NCBI GenBank assembly: GCA_946699065.1
Contig: CAMPDV010000910.1
Coordinates: forward strand, 107,434 to 171,433
DNA length: 64,000 bases
Source of the DNA: Loxodes magnus
Taxonomy: Eukaryota; Ciliophora; Karyorelictea; Loxodida; Loxodidae
Direction: 5' to 3'
The stretch's first letter is position 1, and each line of letters opens with the position of its first letter. Positions 26,900 to 37,879 of the stretch are shown here, one piece after another. The translations under genes and the position numbers were made by a program. The notes beneath the pieces were generated by a model. The model did not search any database. It was not told the DNA's origin and saw nothing but the letters and a program-made list of their open reading frames with translations.

Positions 26900-28700
26900 T
26901 AGATGAATATCATATGATTTTAACTTCAGAAAGTGCTGAAGTTAATCAAGGATCTTTTAGTATTTTCTTGACATTCGGTCGTTTGCTAGAGTTTAATACA
27001 AGCATTCTATTTATAATAGCCTTTGAAATTTTGATCAAGTATTCTCCTAATGTAAAATCACCTTTGATAATCTAACTGTAAAGCTCTTTGCCGTTTTTCC
27101 TCTGAAAGGATAAAATCCATTAAAGCTGACAAAAATAAGTACTCTAATCGCTCAAATATATTCTTGTAAGCCGCTATGCTCTTTATCTCCAATTACTTAA
27201 GGTGACATATAACTAAAAGGGTATCAAAACATTTCTACCTTCTAACCAGGTGGAATTTTTGTTGAAAAGCCAAAGTTAATAAGTTTGACGCCTAACTAAT
27301 AATCCGATTTATTGTTCTAAAGCAGAAAATTTCCTAGTTTAATATCTCTATGCGCAATGTTTAAATCATAGCAATAATCCAGAGCTTATAGCAGCTACTT
27401 AATTATCATTTTTGCGATTTCTTCTGGAATCTGCGTTTAGTTTGTTTTTGAGAAATGAATACAATTCAGGTCCATCCATATATTTAGTTACCAGATTATT
27501 TGCTTATTTTAACTAACTACCTCTTATAGCTTCGCTATGTTAGGATACCTTAGCTTTTGTAGTACTAAAATTTCTCATTTACTGATTTCATTCTATGTGT
27601 ATCCATAAGCTTAAACTTTTCATATACTTTTATAGCCACTTTTTGTTCACTGTACTTGTTTTTTCCATAAATCAGAGACGCATAAGCACCACGTCCAATT
27701 AATTTCCCTAGGCAGTAGTTATTAGTGAGATTTTTCTCCCTGTAAAATTGCTGAAGGATTTAGAATCAGCTTATATAACTTATTTATCAGCTGGTTTTTC
27801 TTTCTCTACTTCATTGTTCTACGCAAAATTTAACTGCCTCATATTGTATATTCCTGGATTATTTTTTCTTTTATTATCTTCTTCTAATTTTGAACAAAAT
27901 ACTTTGCTTAGATTTAATTTGTTATATTTGATAGGAGACATTTTTGTTATTTATGGAATAAGAAAATACCTAAAACTGGTATCAGAAGTAAAAGATGGAA
28001 ATTAACGATGTAGATTTCACTCTGAGCCTAAGCGGCTGATGTTATTTTCTGCTTTCCTATGTAATTAGCTCTGAAAGCCTAGTTTATTGAATGTAATTTA
28101 AGGCAGCTGCTTGATTTCCTCACTGTTATTCTCTTCTTTGGCAGTCTATATTGGAGTAGCTCTTATTTCCTCTTAGCTTTCCTTTATACTCTCTAATATA
28201 TTCTCAAAGTAATTATATTCTACTTAACTTCTTTATACTTCTTCGGAATTCGTTAGAGACTTGTTTCCTTTTCATTATTTTTGGAATTTGATACTTCTGC
28301 TTCTTTGGTGATTTCATTATATCTAAAAAAAGATGTTCAATTAAGTACTTAGCTAGGTTGCCTTGATAATTACAAAGGTATTTTTTAACTATGTACCAGA
28401 TAAAGGACATTACTAAGCTTTTTTGCCTCTGTTTGAAAATCTATTTGCTAGGTATAATTTACTATGGTTAAAACGAGACAATCTTGTTGATATCTTTAAG
28501 ATAATATTCTTTCCTCTTCACAGTCCTAGAATTAGACTTTTAAATATCTACTAGAAATTAAGGAATTAAGTATACCTCTTCATTGAATTTTAAATTTTTC
28601 CCTACAGTTTATTTAAGAGCAGTCTTATTAGAAGGCAAGCTACTTCTAACTCCTATTCCGTTTCCATTATTTACAATAAATAATCTTTATGGTAGTAAGT
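26900..28700 (-). pseudogene. Ser/Thr protein kinase pseudogene with a long N-terminal region
   Basis: The kinase domain occupies about 27,735 down to 26,940. In order it shows a glycine loop (LGKLIGRGAYASLIYG), the VAIK lysine, YMDGPELYSFL, PEEIAKMIIKQLLQALDYCY, an intact catalytic HRDIKLGNFLL (HRD at 27344-27352), a metal-binding motif NFG instead of DFG, SYMSPQVI, NGFYPFRG, and a C-lobe end KRPNVKKILKDP. At least four single-base frame changes are needed to join these pieces. The two tryptophan positions (D-x-W of subdomain IX and P-W-L at the end) are TGA, at 27152-27154 and 26946-26948, and the G of the subdomain IX motif is Arg. Upstream to about 28,700 the minus strand reads as a Lys/Gln/Ser-rich tail typical of disordered kinase extensions, also with frame changes. 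The loss of DFG and the frameshifts mark a pseudogene unless assembly indels are responsible. Confidence 0.75.
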
Positions 28701-28709
28701 TGTTGAACT

Positions 28710-29405
28710 GTCATAGCAGAGAGTTGTTTTATGTCTTATTTTTTGAATGTGATAAGTAAATGATTCTAGAAATTAGAGTTGAATGTAGCTAATTATTTAC
28801 TATTTTATCTCTAGTTGAATATTTAATTACCTAAATAGAAGAATTAAGCGATAGATGTGGATTTTATTTTCTAATTATTATAATTGCTCTTCAATTCCAT
28901 TTTTTTAATAGATTTGTTTTTTATATTTAATATTGCATGAAAAATTACGACTGTTGCATTAAGTGTATTTGTATTTTCTTTCTTTATTCTTGTATTGCTA
29001 CTAGATACTAGATATAAAGGCTATCCTTCAAATTTATATCCTTCTTATTGCTAATTTTGCACTGTATTTGAATTCGTTTTGCAAGTATTTAGTTTAAGAA
29101 CTTGAATTTTCTATTTGAATATTCTACAGTTAATATTCAAATAAGTAATGCTTAATTAATAAGGCTATATAAATATAAGCTATATACATTGATCTCACTT
29201 TAACTTTATTTTCTATATAAGATTTTATATTTAAGCTAAAACTATTTAGCTTCATTCTTTTACCCCTTTCCTGTCTTAAGCTTTTAACTGTACCTTATCA
29301 CTAGAATTAATAATAAAAATAGAAAAATAAAATAAGTGAATCTTAAGTCTAGAATATGGCTAAGTTTCATGCTTCTTTAAAAATCTACAGAGAAGCAATT
29401 TATCA
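28710..29405. other. Stretch without a clear gene
   Basis: A T-rich sequence with no motif. Minus-strand reading near 29,250-29,400 is weakly coding-like and may be the 3' continuation of the frame at 29406-29669. Confidence 0.3.
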
Positions 29406-29669
29406 CCAAGAGTATGCTTAATTTAGGCTATTTGAATTCTCAGCACTTCTTCCTTGTCTTCCTACTTCGGATTCGAATTGTAGAACGTATATCTGAACTT
29501 CAAATGATTCACTATTGATTGATTAGACGAATTCATACAAAACTAATATGAATTCTTTAGATATTCCTGACATCCTTTTCGCCAAAATAAATCTTTCTAG
29601 CTTTTATTTTATCTGAACTGTTATATATTTTTCCTTGGTGATTAAGTTATTCTGGGACTCTTTATCAAT
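29406..29669 (-). CDS. 88-codon open frame, unknown, part of a possible larger relic
   Basis: The minus strand between TGA at 29670-29672 and TGA at 29403-29405 reads IDKESQNNLITKEKYITVQI and, further on, SGISKEFILVLYEFVQSI and YVLQFESEVGRQGRSAENSN. The composition is convincingly protein-like. Upstream to about 30,200 the minus strand remains coding-like in shifting frames (FQLEALLEFMQRMKIELEK), so a longer decayed gene is plausible. The domain is not recognised. Confidence 0.4.
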
Positions 29670-30488
29670 TCATTGTAGTGATTGCCATTGTTTTTTCGAG
29701 TTCAATTTTCATCCTTTACATAAACTCTAAAAGTGCTTCTAGTTGAAAGATGCAAATTTTGGGGCTTGAACAAAGGGTTTTGCATGTCTTTTAGTAATTG
29801 TTGCTGTATATGGCATAGTCTACGTATTCCCTTTTAACTAATAAATTTACTTATTTTGCTAAATTTATATTTCTAATCTCTAAGAAATCTCTAATGCCAA
29901 TCTCTTAAGCTAGCATATTAAGCATATCCACAGTCTTCAGAGTCCTAGATCTGTATTCAATTTTATCTAAAGTCAGTCTCTTGATTCTAGAGACTGTGAA
30001 TATTTATCGACTTTTAGGTTAATTCAACTACGAGTAAGTTATAAAAACTTCATTTGGTTATTTGCGTTAAAATTCCTAGTTTCAGTTTAAATACGATGGC
30101 TAAGAATTAACTAGTCTTTCTCGACATTTTTTTCTTAGTTAAATGCTCATATAAATTGCAGTTTCCTAGCTATTCTTAAGGATTTTTTAGTAATCCCGAA
30201 TCCTTTAGTGTTATTAAGACAAACACTAAGGAAAAGTTCTAAAGTTCAGGTTCTATTAGTTAGAACGTTTCTAGATGAATGGTAAGAAATGTTTATAGGT
30301 TATTGATTTCAAATTGCTTATGTTCTAATACATTTCTGTTCATTAAGGACTTTACTATTTTAATCTCATTTGTTTTTATAAATTTAAAAACGATTGAAAT
30401 GGTAGATAGTAATCTTTCTAGTGAATATAAAACACTCAGATTGGAAAATAAATTAAATGCCTGAGCAGGAAAATTGCATATATTAAAT

Positions 30489-30537
30489 CCTCTTTATTAC
30501 ATTTATTGGTCCTTCTATATCAAATATTAATTGTAAA
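30489..30537 (+). repeat. Left copy of imperfect direct repeat flanking the structured block
   Basis: TACATTTATTGG..CTTCTATAT here matches TACATTTATTGA..CTTCTATAT at about 30,975-31,000 (roughly 20 of 23 bases in the core). The pair brackets the hairpin-rich block at 30594-30905. Confidence 0.5.
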
Positions 30538-30593
30538 TACTGTAATTAACCATTATAATAGCATTGGTAGTTCAATTCCTAGAGAGTAATAAT

Positions 30594-30905
30594 TTGAGAG
30601 TCAGTTTAATGGATGTATGCAGCCATTAAATGTTAGCCAATAATCTTGAGCAGAAATATGTCTGCAATGACGGATTGGACGCTAGGGTTCATGCTAGCGC
30701 AATCCTATATAGTCTAACTCAGCTACCTGCAGGATAGATTTGACTCCACAAGATAATCGTAGCTTTACCAGTGTACTTATCCACAAGGCATAGGAAATAT
30801 ATAGGCTATGATAGGTGTTCTATGGGGTACGGTCGAGTAACATCTTTCCCATACCAGACTAATACAGGGATAAGTGTAGTTACACAAAAGATATATTAGT
30901 AGTAT
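30594..30905. ncRNA. Hairpin-rich, G+C-richer block, candidate structural RNA
   Basis: This 300-base block is visibly richer in G and C than everything around it and contains many self-complementary segments. They are TAATGG/CCATTA, GCAGA/TCTGC with a 6-base loop, the compound stem GGATTG..CGCTAG with CTAGCG..CAATCC around loop GGTTCATG, GCTAC/GTAGC, CATAG/CTATG, TATGGG/CCCATA, and a longer-range ACTTATCC/GGATAAGT. None of the classical RNAs I can recall (tRNA, 5S, U6, SRP, RNase P cores) fits by eye. Neither strand gives a convincing protein. The imperfect direct repeats on both sides suggest insertion of a unit, for example a SINE-like or other structured mobile sequence. Confidence 0.4.
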
Positions 30906-30969
30906 TATCCAAAAATGGCTGGTTTCCCCAAATTTGTATTGGAAATTTTCAGTTTAACTCATAAGGAAA

Positions 30970-31018
30970 ATCTTTCAATACATTTATTGATGCTTCTATA
31001 TGAATTATAAATTACTCA
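30970..31018 (+). repeat. Right copy of imperfect direct repeat flanking the structured block
   Basis: This is the partner of the repeat at 30489-30537. Beyond it the sequence returns to A/T-rich filler. Confidence 0.5.
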
Positions 31019-31346
31019 CACACTTTCTTTATAATTTTATTTTTCCATATTACTTTTGGCATATTAAAAATCTAAGTATTCGTCAAACTTTAAAAAAACA
31101 GTTTTTTGATAAAGCATATTATAAAAAATCATGGAGTAATGTAGCAAAATTATGATAATTGTTTGATATTTATTGCTAATGTTTAAAAATTCAGAAATAA
31201 GGACTATAAAGATTTATAGTTCCGATTTAAAAATGGGAATTTTAATGAATCTAAACTTTTCGAATTTATAAAATTTCTTGGTTATTTTTAATGACTTTTA
31301 AATTTCATTTGTGAATACAATAAAAGAAGACAGGGAAATTAAATGA

Positions 31347-31895
31347 TAGATTTTGTTGCTATTTTTCCATTAAGTTAATAATAATAAACTATCATTAGAT
31401 TTAAATGAAATTTAAAGAAATTTTTTGTTTCCATTATCTTCTCATAACCAAATTAAATTTCGGAACCAAATCCTAGAAATGCAGACACCAAAAGAAAGAA
31501 TTAATTCTGTTATAAGTTAAATTCACAAGGCAGAATTGAAAAGTTTTAGTACTTCATTATTCGTGCATTCCATAAAATCGCCAGAATATCTTAAATTTAA
31601 CACATAGCTTGTCCATCCAAGGATAAATCCACTATCAAACAAAAAGATGACTAGTAAAAAGGTTCATAAAGACAATCGTTTATTGAACCATAGACATAGT
31701 AAACTAATCTATTGTAGAGCGTTGAGTATGAAAAATACGATAAACCATGACTTTATTTTATTTGTCACATCTTTGTAATTTTCATAATCATTCCAATAAT
31801 CAAAAGTTACAGTAAAGCACTTATAGTTATAAGAAAGAACTACGATACTTAGTATCTTGAAACAACATTCACAAGTATCAGTACTGAGGATATGA
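31347..31895 (+). CDS. 182-codon open frame of unknown function
   Basis: With TAA/TAG as Gln the frame is open from 31347 (after TGA 31344-31346) to TGA 31893-31895. The strongest part is 31,440-31,890: EMQTPKERINSVISQIHKAE, SFSTSLFVHSIKSPEYLKFN, KKVHKDNRLLNHRHSKLIYC and KQHSQVSVLRI. It is rich in His, Lys and Ser and less A/T-extreme than its flanks. No Trp is present. There is no obvious ATG near the start of the protein-like part. It is followed on the same strand by the frame at 31984-32247 in a different phase, so both may be parts of one broken gene. Confidence 0.45.
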
Positions 31896-31983
31896 TTTTA
31901 ATTACTTATAATCAACTTATTGTAGGACGTTTATTAATCTACTACTATTGGCTTTAAGCTTCTTCGTCAACAGAAGTCAATGA

Positions 31984-32247
31984 CTGAGAAGACATTTTGA
32001 TTATATTTATAAGAAATATAAAGATGTGAAGTTTATCATTAGTTATTTGAATATAAAATTGGTTAAGGAAATTTAGGAAATTAGTATTCTTTATTATGAC
32101 GCTTGTAACAAAGAATCAATAAAACGTAGATAGATAGAAGACAGAAGAACAAGAGATATTGAAGAAGAAAATGATGAAGATATGGAACTAATAAGAGAAG
32201 AATTTTTATTACCTGAAGGCTTACTTGAAGAAATAGACATTTATTGA
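31984..32247 (+). CDS. 87-codon open frame ending in an acidic tail
   Basis: The frame runs from after TGA 31981-31983 to TGA 32245-32247. It starts HFDYIYKKYKDVKFIISYLN and ends with a highly charged tail, KRRQIEDRRTRDIEEENDED followed by LLPEGLLEEIDIY. This is a plausible authentic protein C-terminus: it is well formed, stops cleanly and is followed after 12 bases by a strong hairpin. The frame differs from that of 31347-31895 by one base, as expected for a single frameshift. The family is not recognised. Confidence 0.45.
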
Positions 32248-32259
32248 AACATTTATTAA

Positions 32260-32292
32260 AGAGCTGCGCACCAACGAGGTGCTACGCGCTCT
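32260..32292. terminator. Strong G+C-rich hairpin just after the 32.2 kb stop codon
   Basis: AGAGC..GCGCACC, loop AACGA, GGTGC..GCGCTCT forms a stem that stands out sharply from its A/T-rich background. It starts 13 bases after the TGA stop. It could be a transcript-end stem-loop or the terminal hairpin of a mobile element. I cannot tell which. Confidence 0.45.
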
Positions 32293-32299
32293 ATAATCA

Positions 32300-34100
32300 A
32301 ATTTATTTATATAAAAATATAAAATAGATATCTGACTAATATTTTATTAAAGCAATTAAACTAAATTTTTTGTACTTGAGATATTTTTATTTTTACAGTT
32401 CATTTTATATAATTTTGTTCTAGTAAATTTTGAATTTTGCTTTAAATAGACCAATAATTTATGAGGAAACTATAGATAATTTTATTTATCAAAGCGTAGA
32501 TAAAATGATGAAAGTCATCCTTGAGAATTTATTTATACTTAATGTCTAGCAATCATATTGAGTAATATTATTGAAAAATTTATATTTCTCATTATTATTT
32601 TGGTTGCTAGCATATGTTTCTAAAGGATTAATAACTTTGTTATGAGATAAAGATCTAGCAACCATATTAGAGCTATAAAATAGTTATTAGGCTTAGTTAA
32701 CAACTAAATATTAATAAAGACTCCTTAGACTCCTATATCTGCAAATGCACTAATCGATCGTTATCTTAAATAGCAACCAATCATCCAATTCTTCCATTTC
32801 AATCCTCATATTAAAAAAAATCAAAATTCCCTTAAACCACATACTATTATTTCTATCTTAACTAGATAACACTAAGAGAATTTTAAATATTACAATGCAG
32901 AGAGTTAATTAAAAATAAAGTAACTAAATCATAATTTAATATTAGAAAGTAAATCATAAGACTTTACTGCTATTACAATACTTAACTCTACTTTCTTATT
33001 AACTTTTCATTCTTTTAGCCATTCAATCATATCTGAGAACATTAAGTAAGTATGATAATGAAAGTACCTTAACTATTAAAGGGTCATCAAGAAAGGGCTT
33101 TTTTACATTATCTCTTATTTGAAACTTAAATAGACCAATTAACTCAAATAAATAGTAAAAAACTAAATTTTAGGGATAGAAATAATAGATTGATGAAAAG
33201 ATATATTCTTAATTCTTAATTATCTTCTTAAGCAGAGTGAATGCATAGGATAATGCAAGATTAATTCTAAGTTTAAGTATTAAAAAAGATACACAATTAA
33301 AAACACTGGAAATGATAAATATGAATACTATAATGCAGAATTATAAATACTTTATAGACTTTTTTTATTATATAGTAAGATATTTTTCTGGTAGGGTGTG
33401 AGGATGAGGCTGAATAACTAAAAAATCACAAAATTAAATTGATCTCTATTTTTATTATAATAATAATATCATTAATTAATAGAATATCAAGCAATATTAT
33501 AAGATCAATAAAGATATAAATGATAAATATTAAAATATTTAGATAGCTATACAACTTTGAAATAGTCTCTCGATTACCAACGTGCCGCCAAAATTTAGTT
33601 GAGGACTATTTGGATAAGCACTCATGGACGTGTAAAAGCTAATATTATGAAGTAATAAAAAGATTAAACTACAATAATTAAATTTTTTAAATATTCCCAT
33701 AATTTGTGTATGTAGGAAAAAGAAGTAAGGAGTTGCTGGATAAAAAAAATGGCATAGGAGATGTGCAAAAAGATGAAGTAATTAAGTAATTTCTCTAATA
33801 TTTAAGACGAAAATACGAATAGTGCATTAAAATAATTAAACTGCCTTCTTGTAGAATTATCAATATCTTTTCAATAATAATAATCAATCGAGAATTCGCC
33901 TAAATAAAAGAATGACAATGAAAGATGTAATCTAAACTCGCTGAAAAAAGAAAGTTCTAATAGTTTTAAGGTATCATTAAGAATTATCCATTACATTGGA
34001 AATTCGATATAGGCACTTGTTTGAGTTAAATAGAGTTGAATCTATAGCATTTTTGAGCAATAAAGCAGATGGATATACAAATTGTAAAATAAGCAACGTG
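32300..34100. other. AT-rich stretch without a recognisable gene
   Basis: The sequence is mostly filler. A slightly richer patch at 33,560-33,640 and weak plus-strand coding texture from 33,900 to the LINE start (possible ORF1 remnant around 34,180-34,800) were seen but not resolved. Confidence 0.35.
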
Positions 34101-34839
34101 AGTGAATGGAAATATATCCACATAATTAGAGCTATGTAATGAAGAGAATTAAAAAAATCTCAAGGGAATTAATTTTAGAAGGATGGATTACTAAAATCAG
34201 TCATCCAACTATTTTAAATATGAAGCATGCCAAATATCTGGACTCAAACAAAATAAAGCAGAAGGAATGAAGCTATAATAGACATATTCAAAAAGGCCGA
34301 AAATTTTTAAATGAAAACTTTTCAATAAGTAAATAGAAAAGATGCTTCCTCTAAAAATAGTGAGAATTTGGAAAATATAGAAGATGGAAATAATGTGAAA
34401 GTAATGAGAAAATAGCATAATAATAAAAGGTAAATTTAAGCAATAAAAAGTAAGAATAAGTTCAATATATATTGAACCTATTCACAGACAAATATTATCT
34501 TTTGGGAGCGCGAAAATTCATTTAAATGAACAAGATAAGAAAACAAGGACTTTCTTAAGAAGATGCAAAACATGAAGTAAAACATAGTATTAAAATAAGG
34601 TAGAAAAAACAAGAATATAATGAAGAATAGAAATTTTTTAATAGAATAAAGATCGTTACCAAGAATAGACACAAATAAAGTATAATGGCAAAAAAGAGAA
34701 AAATAGTTGTGCAATTAAAAAACATGACACAATAGAAACCAGAAACGCTAGAAGATTTTGGATTTTGTAACTCAAAATAAACTGGATCAAAAAAGAAGAA
34801 ATCTAAAATAAAGAAATAATAAATTAGGCATAAGCAAGC

Positions 34840-35495
34840 ATGATATTTTTAAATCAACTAAAATTAGGAACAGCAAACGTAAGAGGAATCAAGTCAAACA
34901 AAATAGAACTAAGTAAATTCTTGCAAGACAAAGAAATAGATTAAATAGCGATTTTAGAAATTTTTTGAGAATAAATATCGAAATACCAAAGATCTTTGGT
35001 TATCAGGCAATAAAAAAACAGGATAGATAAACACAGTAAGGGACTAACCTTTTATAAAAAGAGCAAATTATAAAAAGAATAAAAGAATGAGATGCAGTTG
35101 GACTTAATCAAGCTGAAATCATTTAGGGAGGGAGAATAATATGCTTGTGAGAGGATAATAGGATAGCAATAATAAATGCATACACGCCCACAAAACAGAG
35201 CTGGAATAGTTAAATCCTTTTTATGTGGATTAAGACAATTTATACGCATGACAATTAGTCAAGGATTATAGACATTAATTCAAGGTGATTTTAATGCGCA
35301 TATTCTGTAATTCTTACCTTATGAATTAAATCTAGCAGGATAACAATTATCGGATTTAATGAGAGAATTTAAACTCAAATGCAAAGATTCAACTTTCCTC
35401 GATACATAAAGAAAAATAAAATTAAAAATCTCTACTTTCTAACTGATCAATTTGTTACTCTGTAAATAATTAGTACTAAATTTTACCAAAAAAGG
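34840..35495 (+). pseudogene. LINE (non-LTR retrotransposon) ORF2 relic: AP-endonuclease domain
   Basis: From an ATG at 34840 the plus strand reads NQLKLGTANVRGIKSNKIEL and DQIAILEIF, the opening strand and E-containing motif of LINE APE endonucleases. In a shifted frame RIAIINAYTPTKQSWNS follows, and then IQGDFNAHI near 35,283-35,309, the diagnostic GDFNAH motif, followed by an ELNLAGQQLSDLMREFKLK segment. These occur in the right order and spacing for the domain that nicks target DNA. In-frame TGA at 34966-34968 and at least two frame changes make it inactive. The coding sequence stops near 35,490, where an oppositely oriented LINE segment begins. Confidence 0.75.
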
Positions 35496-35499
35496 GTTT

Positions 35500-36480
35500 A
35501 TTTGCTTAAATAGTCGAAGATCTATGATTTTTAGAATGTGATTAAAATTAATTTCGACCTATTGTTCTTAGGATATTCTATGTTTCATTTTTTTTGAAAC
35601 AGCACCATATAAGATTCTTTAAGTTGTTACGGTATTTTCTCCGATTGTAAAATTTTCTGTATTTTTTTTGCTGCTAAATTTAAAAGATTTTCACCACCTG
35701 CTTATATTTAGTCTGATTCAGCAGCCTTTCATTTACTTAGTTTATTTATATAATTTATTATGTTTTTTATCTGAATCTTTATTTTAGTTTTATTTTTAAA
35801 TTGATCTGGTAATCTGCTTTCACCTTTCTTGTATAGTTCTTTTCAGTAATTTTATAAATTTCTAAATGTTTTCTTCGTTTAGTAGTATTCAGAAAGCATA
35901 TTTTCTTTATTTGAACAACTTTTATATATTTTTAGAAGTATCATTTAGGCTTCCTTGATTTCCCTTATCAAGAAAAATATTGAATTAATTTCTTCTGTTT
36001 TTTCTTTCTTAAATTCTGTATCTACTTCTTTCTTCTTGTCTCAATTTTATTTACCGATCTATGTAAAAGTTTTCTTATCTTATCAACCTTTTAACCTGCT
36101 TCTCTTGCTTTCTAAATTTTTTTTGTCTTACTGTTTCTATAGAGTATTTTATTTTCTCATTGTGTATGCTATATATCCACATGTTTCTTAGATTCTTCCT
36201 TACTTTTTTCCTATCATTTCTAATAGAAATGTTTGCTGTCTAGATTTAAAAAATCTTACATTCTATCTTTTCTGCTCATTTTTTTAATTTTTTCTGAACT
36301 TTTTGTCGTTTTAATCCTTAGCCTTTTAAATTTTGCGTTTTACCTGCTTTTCACAATAGTTTATATTTAATTACTGTTTACTATTAAATTTTATATAATT
36401 TTTTCTTTAGGGGTATTTTAGTTCAAGTTATTGATCAATTTTCTTGCTCACTTTCTATTTTTCCTTTTTTTATTCTATTT
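35500..36480 (-). pseudogene. LINE linker and start of reverse transcriptase, inverted
   Basis: On the minus strand, reading from 36,480 downward, the sequence is Lys/Gln-rich linker (EVDTEFKKEKTEEINSIFF near 36,000). It then reads LLNLAAKKIQKIL, SEKIPQQLKESYMVLFQKK, TGA, and NIEYPKNNRSKLILI. The last part matches the first conserved block of LINE reverse transcriptases (IP..WK.S...P..KKGD....NYRPI), with TGA where Gly is usual. The catalytic FADD block is absent: the frame is cut near 35,500, exactly where the plus-strand endonuclease ends. Confidence 0.6.
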
Positions 36481-36559
36481 ATTCTATTTTTTCTTTTTAG
36501 TTATTAAATATTTGTTTCTTAATTGGAAATGCTTAAGATTTTTGAGACTATTTTCTTAA

Positions 36560-37860
36560 ACTTATTAAGTATTTATATATAAATTAGATTATTCATTTTA
36601 CTTTTTAACAAGTTTACCAAGGGAGAAACTATTTCTTAGGTGATTTTTATTGCAATTATTTAATAAAAAACTAAAAAATAGAAATAATAAGAAATAATAA
36701 GCTTTTAAGCGGATTTGGAAAAAGATCAAAATTAATCATAAATCAATTCTTAAAAAAGCTAAATTTAAGAAATGTAGAACTTTTATACTAATAATTGATA
36801 CTTTGAGCGAAAGGTTTTTTCTAAAATTCTAGTAAGTAAAATAAGATCCAAAATCTCGAAAAAGGAAATAAAATTTTGCTAAAAGATTTAAGGTTTGCAG
36901 AACAAAAGTAAGTTGTTAAACTATTATCCTAAGCCAAAAAAAAAAAAAGTGTTATAAAGTAAATTTTTTAGTAATTTATGCAACATTGATAGAGCTAAAA
37001 GAAATAGCAACTCCTTTTAAAAAGTAACAATTATCATTGATTTCCAAAATTCAACATGCATTATAGAGATTTTAAGAAGTTAGAAAATAATAGACACAAA
37101 TTAACAAATTTTGAATGAAATAGAAATAAGAAATTAGATAGATAAATTATTACATTTTATAGATAAAAAGAGAATATAAAATTCTAAATATTCTTAATAA
37201 TTTAATTTATGCATATATTATTTTTAATCAAAATAATTACTAAAAAACTTTTTTTATTTAATATTTAATAAAATAAAAGCTAAAAGTATTAAAAGGATAA
37301 TTAAATAAAAATAAAAATTTATATATAAATAAGAATTGAAAATGATATCTATGTAATATTTTACATATCATTAAATAAGGGCGTAAAAATAAAAAAAATT
37401 TATCTTATAAAAAGACTTTTTAATTAAAATAAAATAAACTAACAATACAAAAAAGAAAAGAAATTAGTGTAAAAAGAATACAAATTCTATGAGAAGATTT
37501 TGAAAGAAATAAATAAGATTAGAAGCACGTAGTAACATAATTGAACGAAATTTAAATAAAAATTTTGAAAGTTAAAAAATTCATTATGAAGTTTTACACT
37601 ATGATAGCGTTCTTTTTGAGATTTGTCTGCTAATAAAAATGATCGAAAAAAAATAAAAGAATAAAATATCAGGAAATATTAATTAAGAACGCAATTTTTT
37701 ATCTATTAAGTCTATGTCTATTTAGTTAGATCCAAAATCTTCTCGTTTGATTCTTTGAATATTGGAAATTGCAGATGCTGAATTAAAGTAATACTCAGTT
37801 ATGATTGAAACTGTCGATATGTTTAAACATAATAGCTATAAACAGAAATTTATATAGTAA
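36560..37860. other. AT-rich stretch leading into the satellite
   Basis: The sequence consists of poly-A/T-rich filler, including an A13 run near 36,940. The remainder of the LINE reverse transcriptase, which might be expected here, was not seen. Confidence 0.4.
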
Positions 37861-37879
37861 AAAATACAAAAATAAATTT

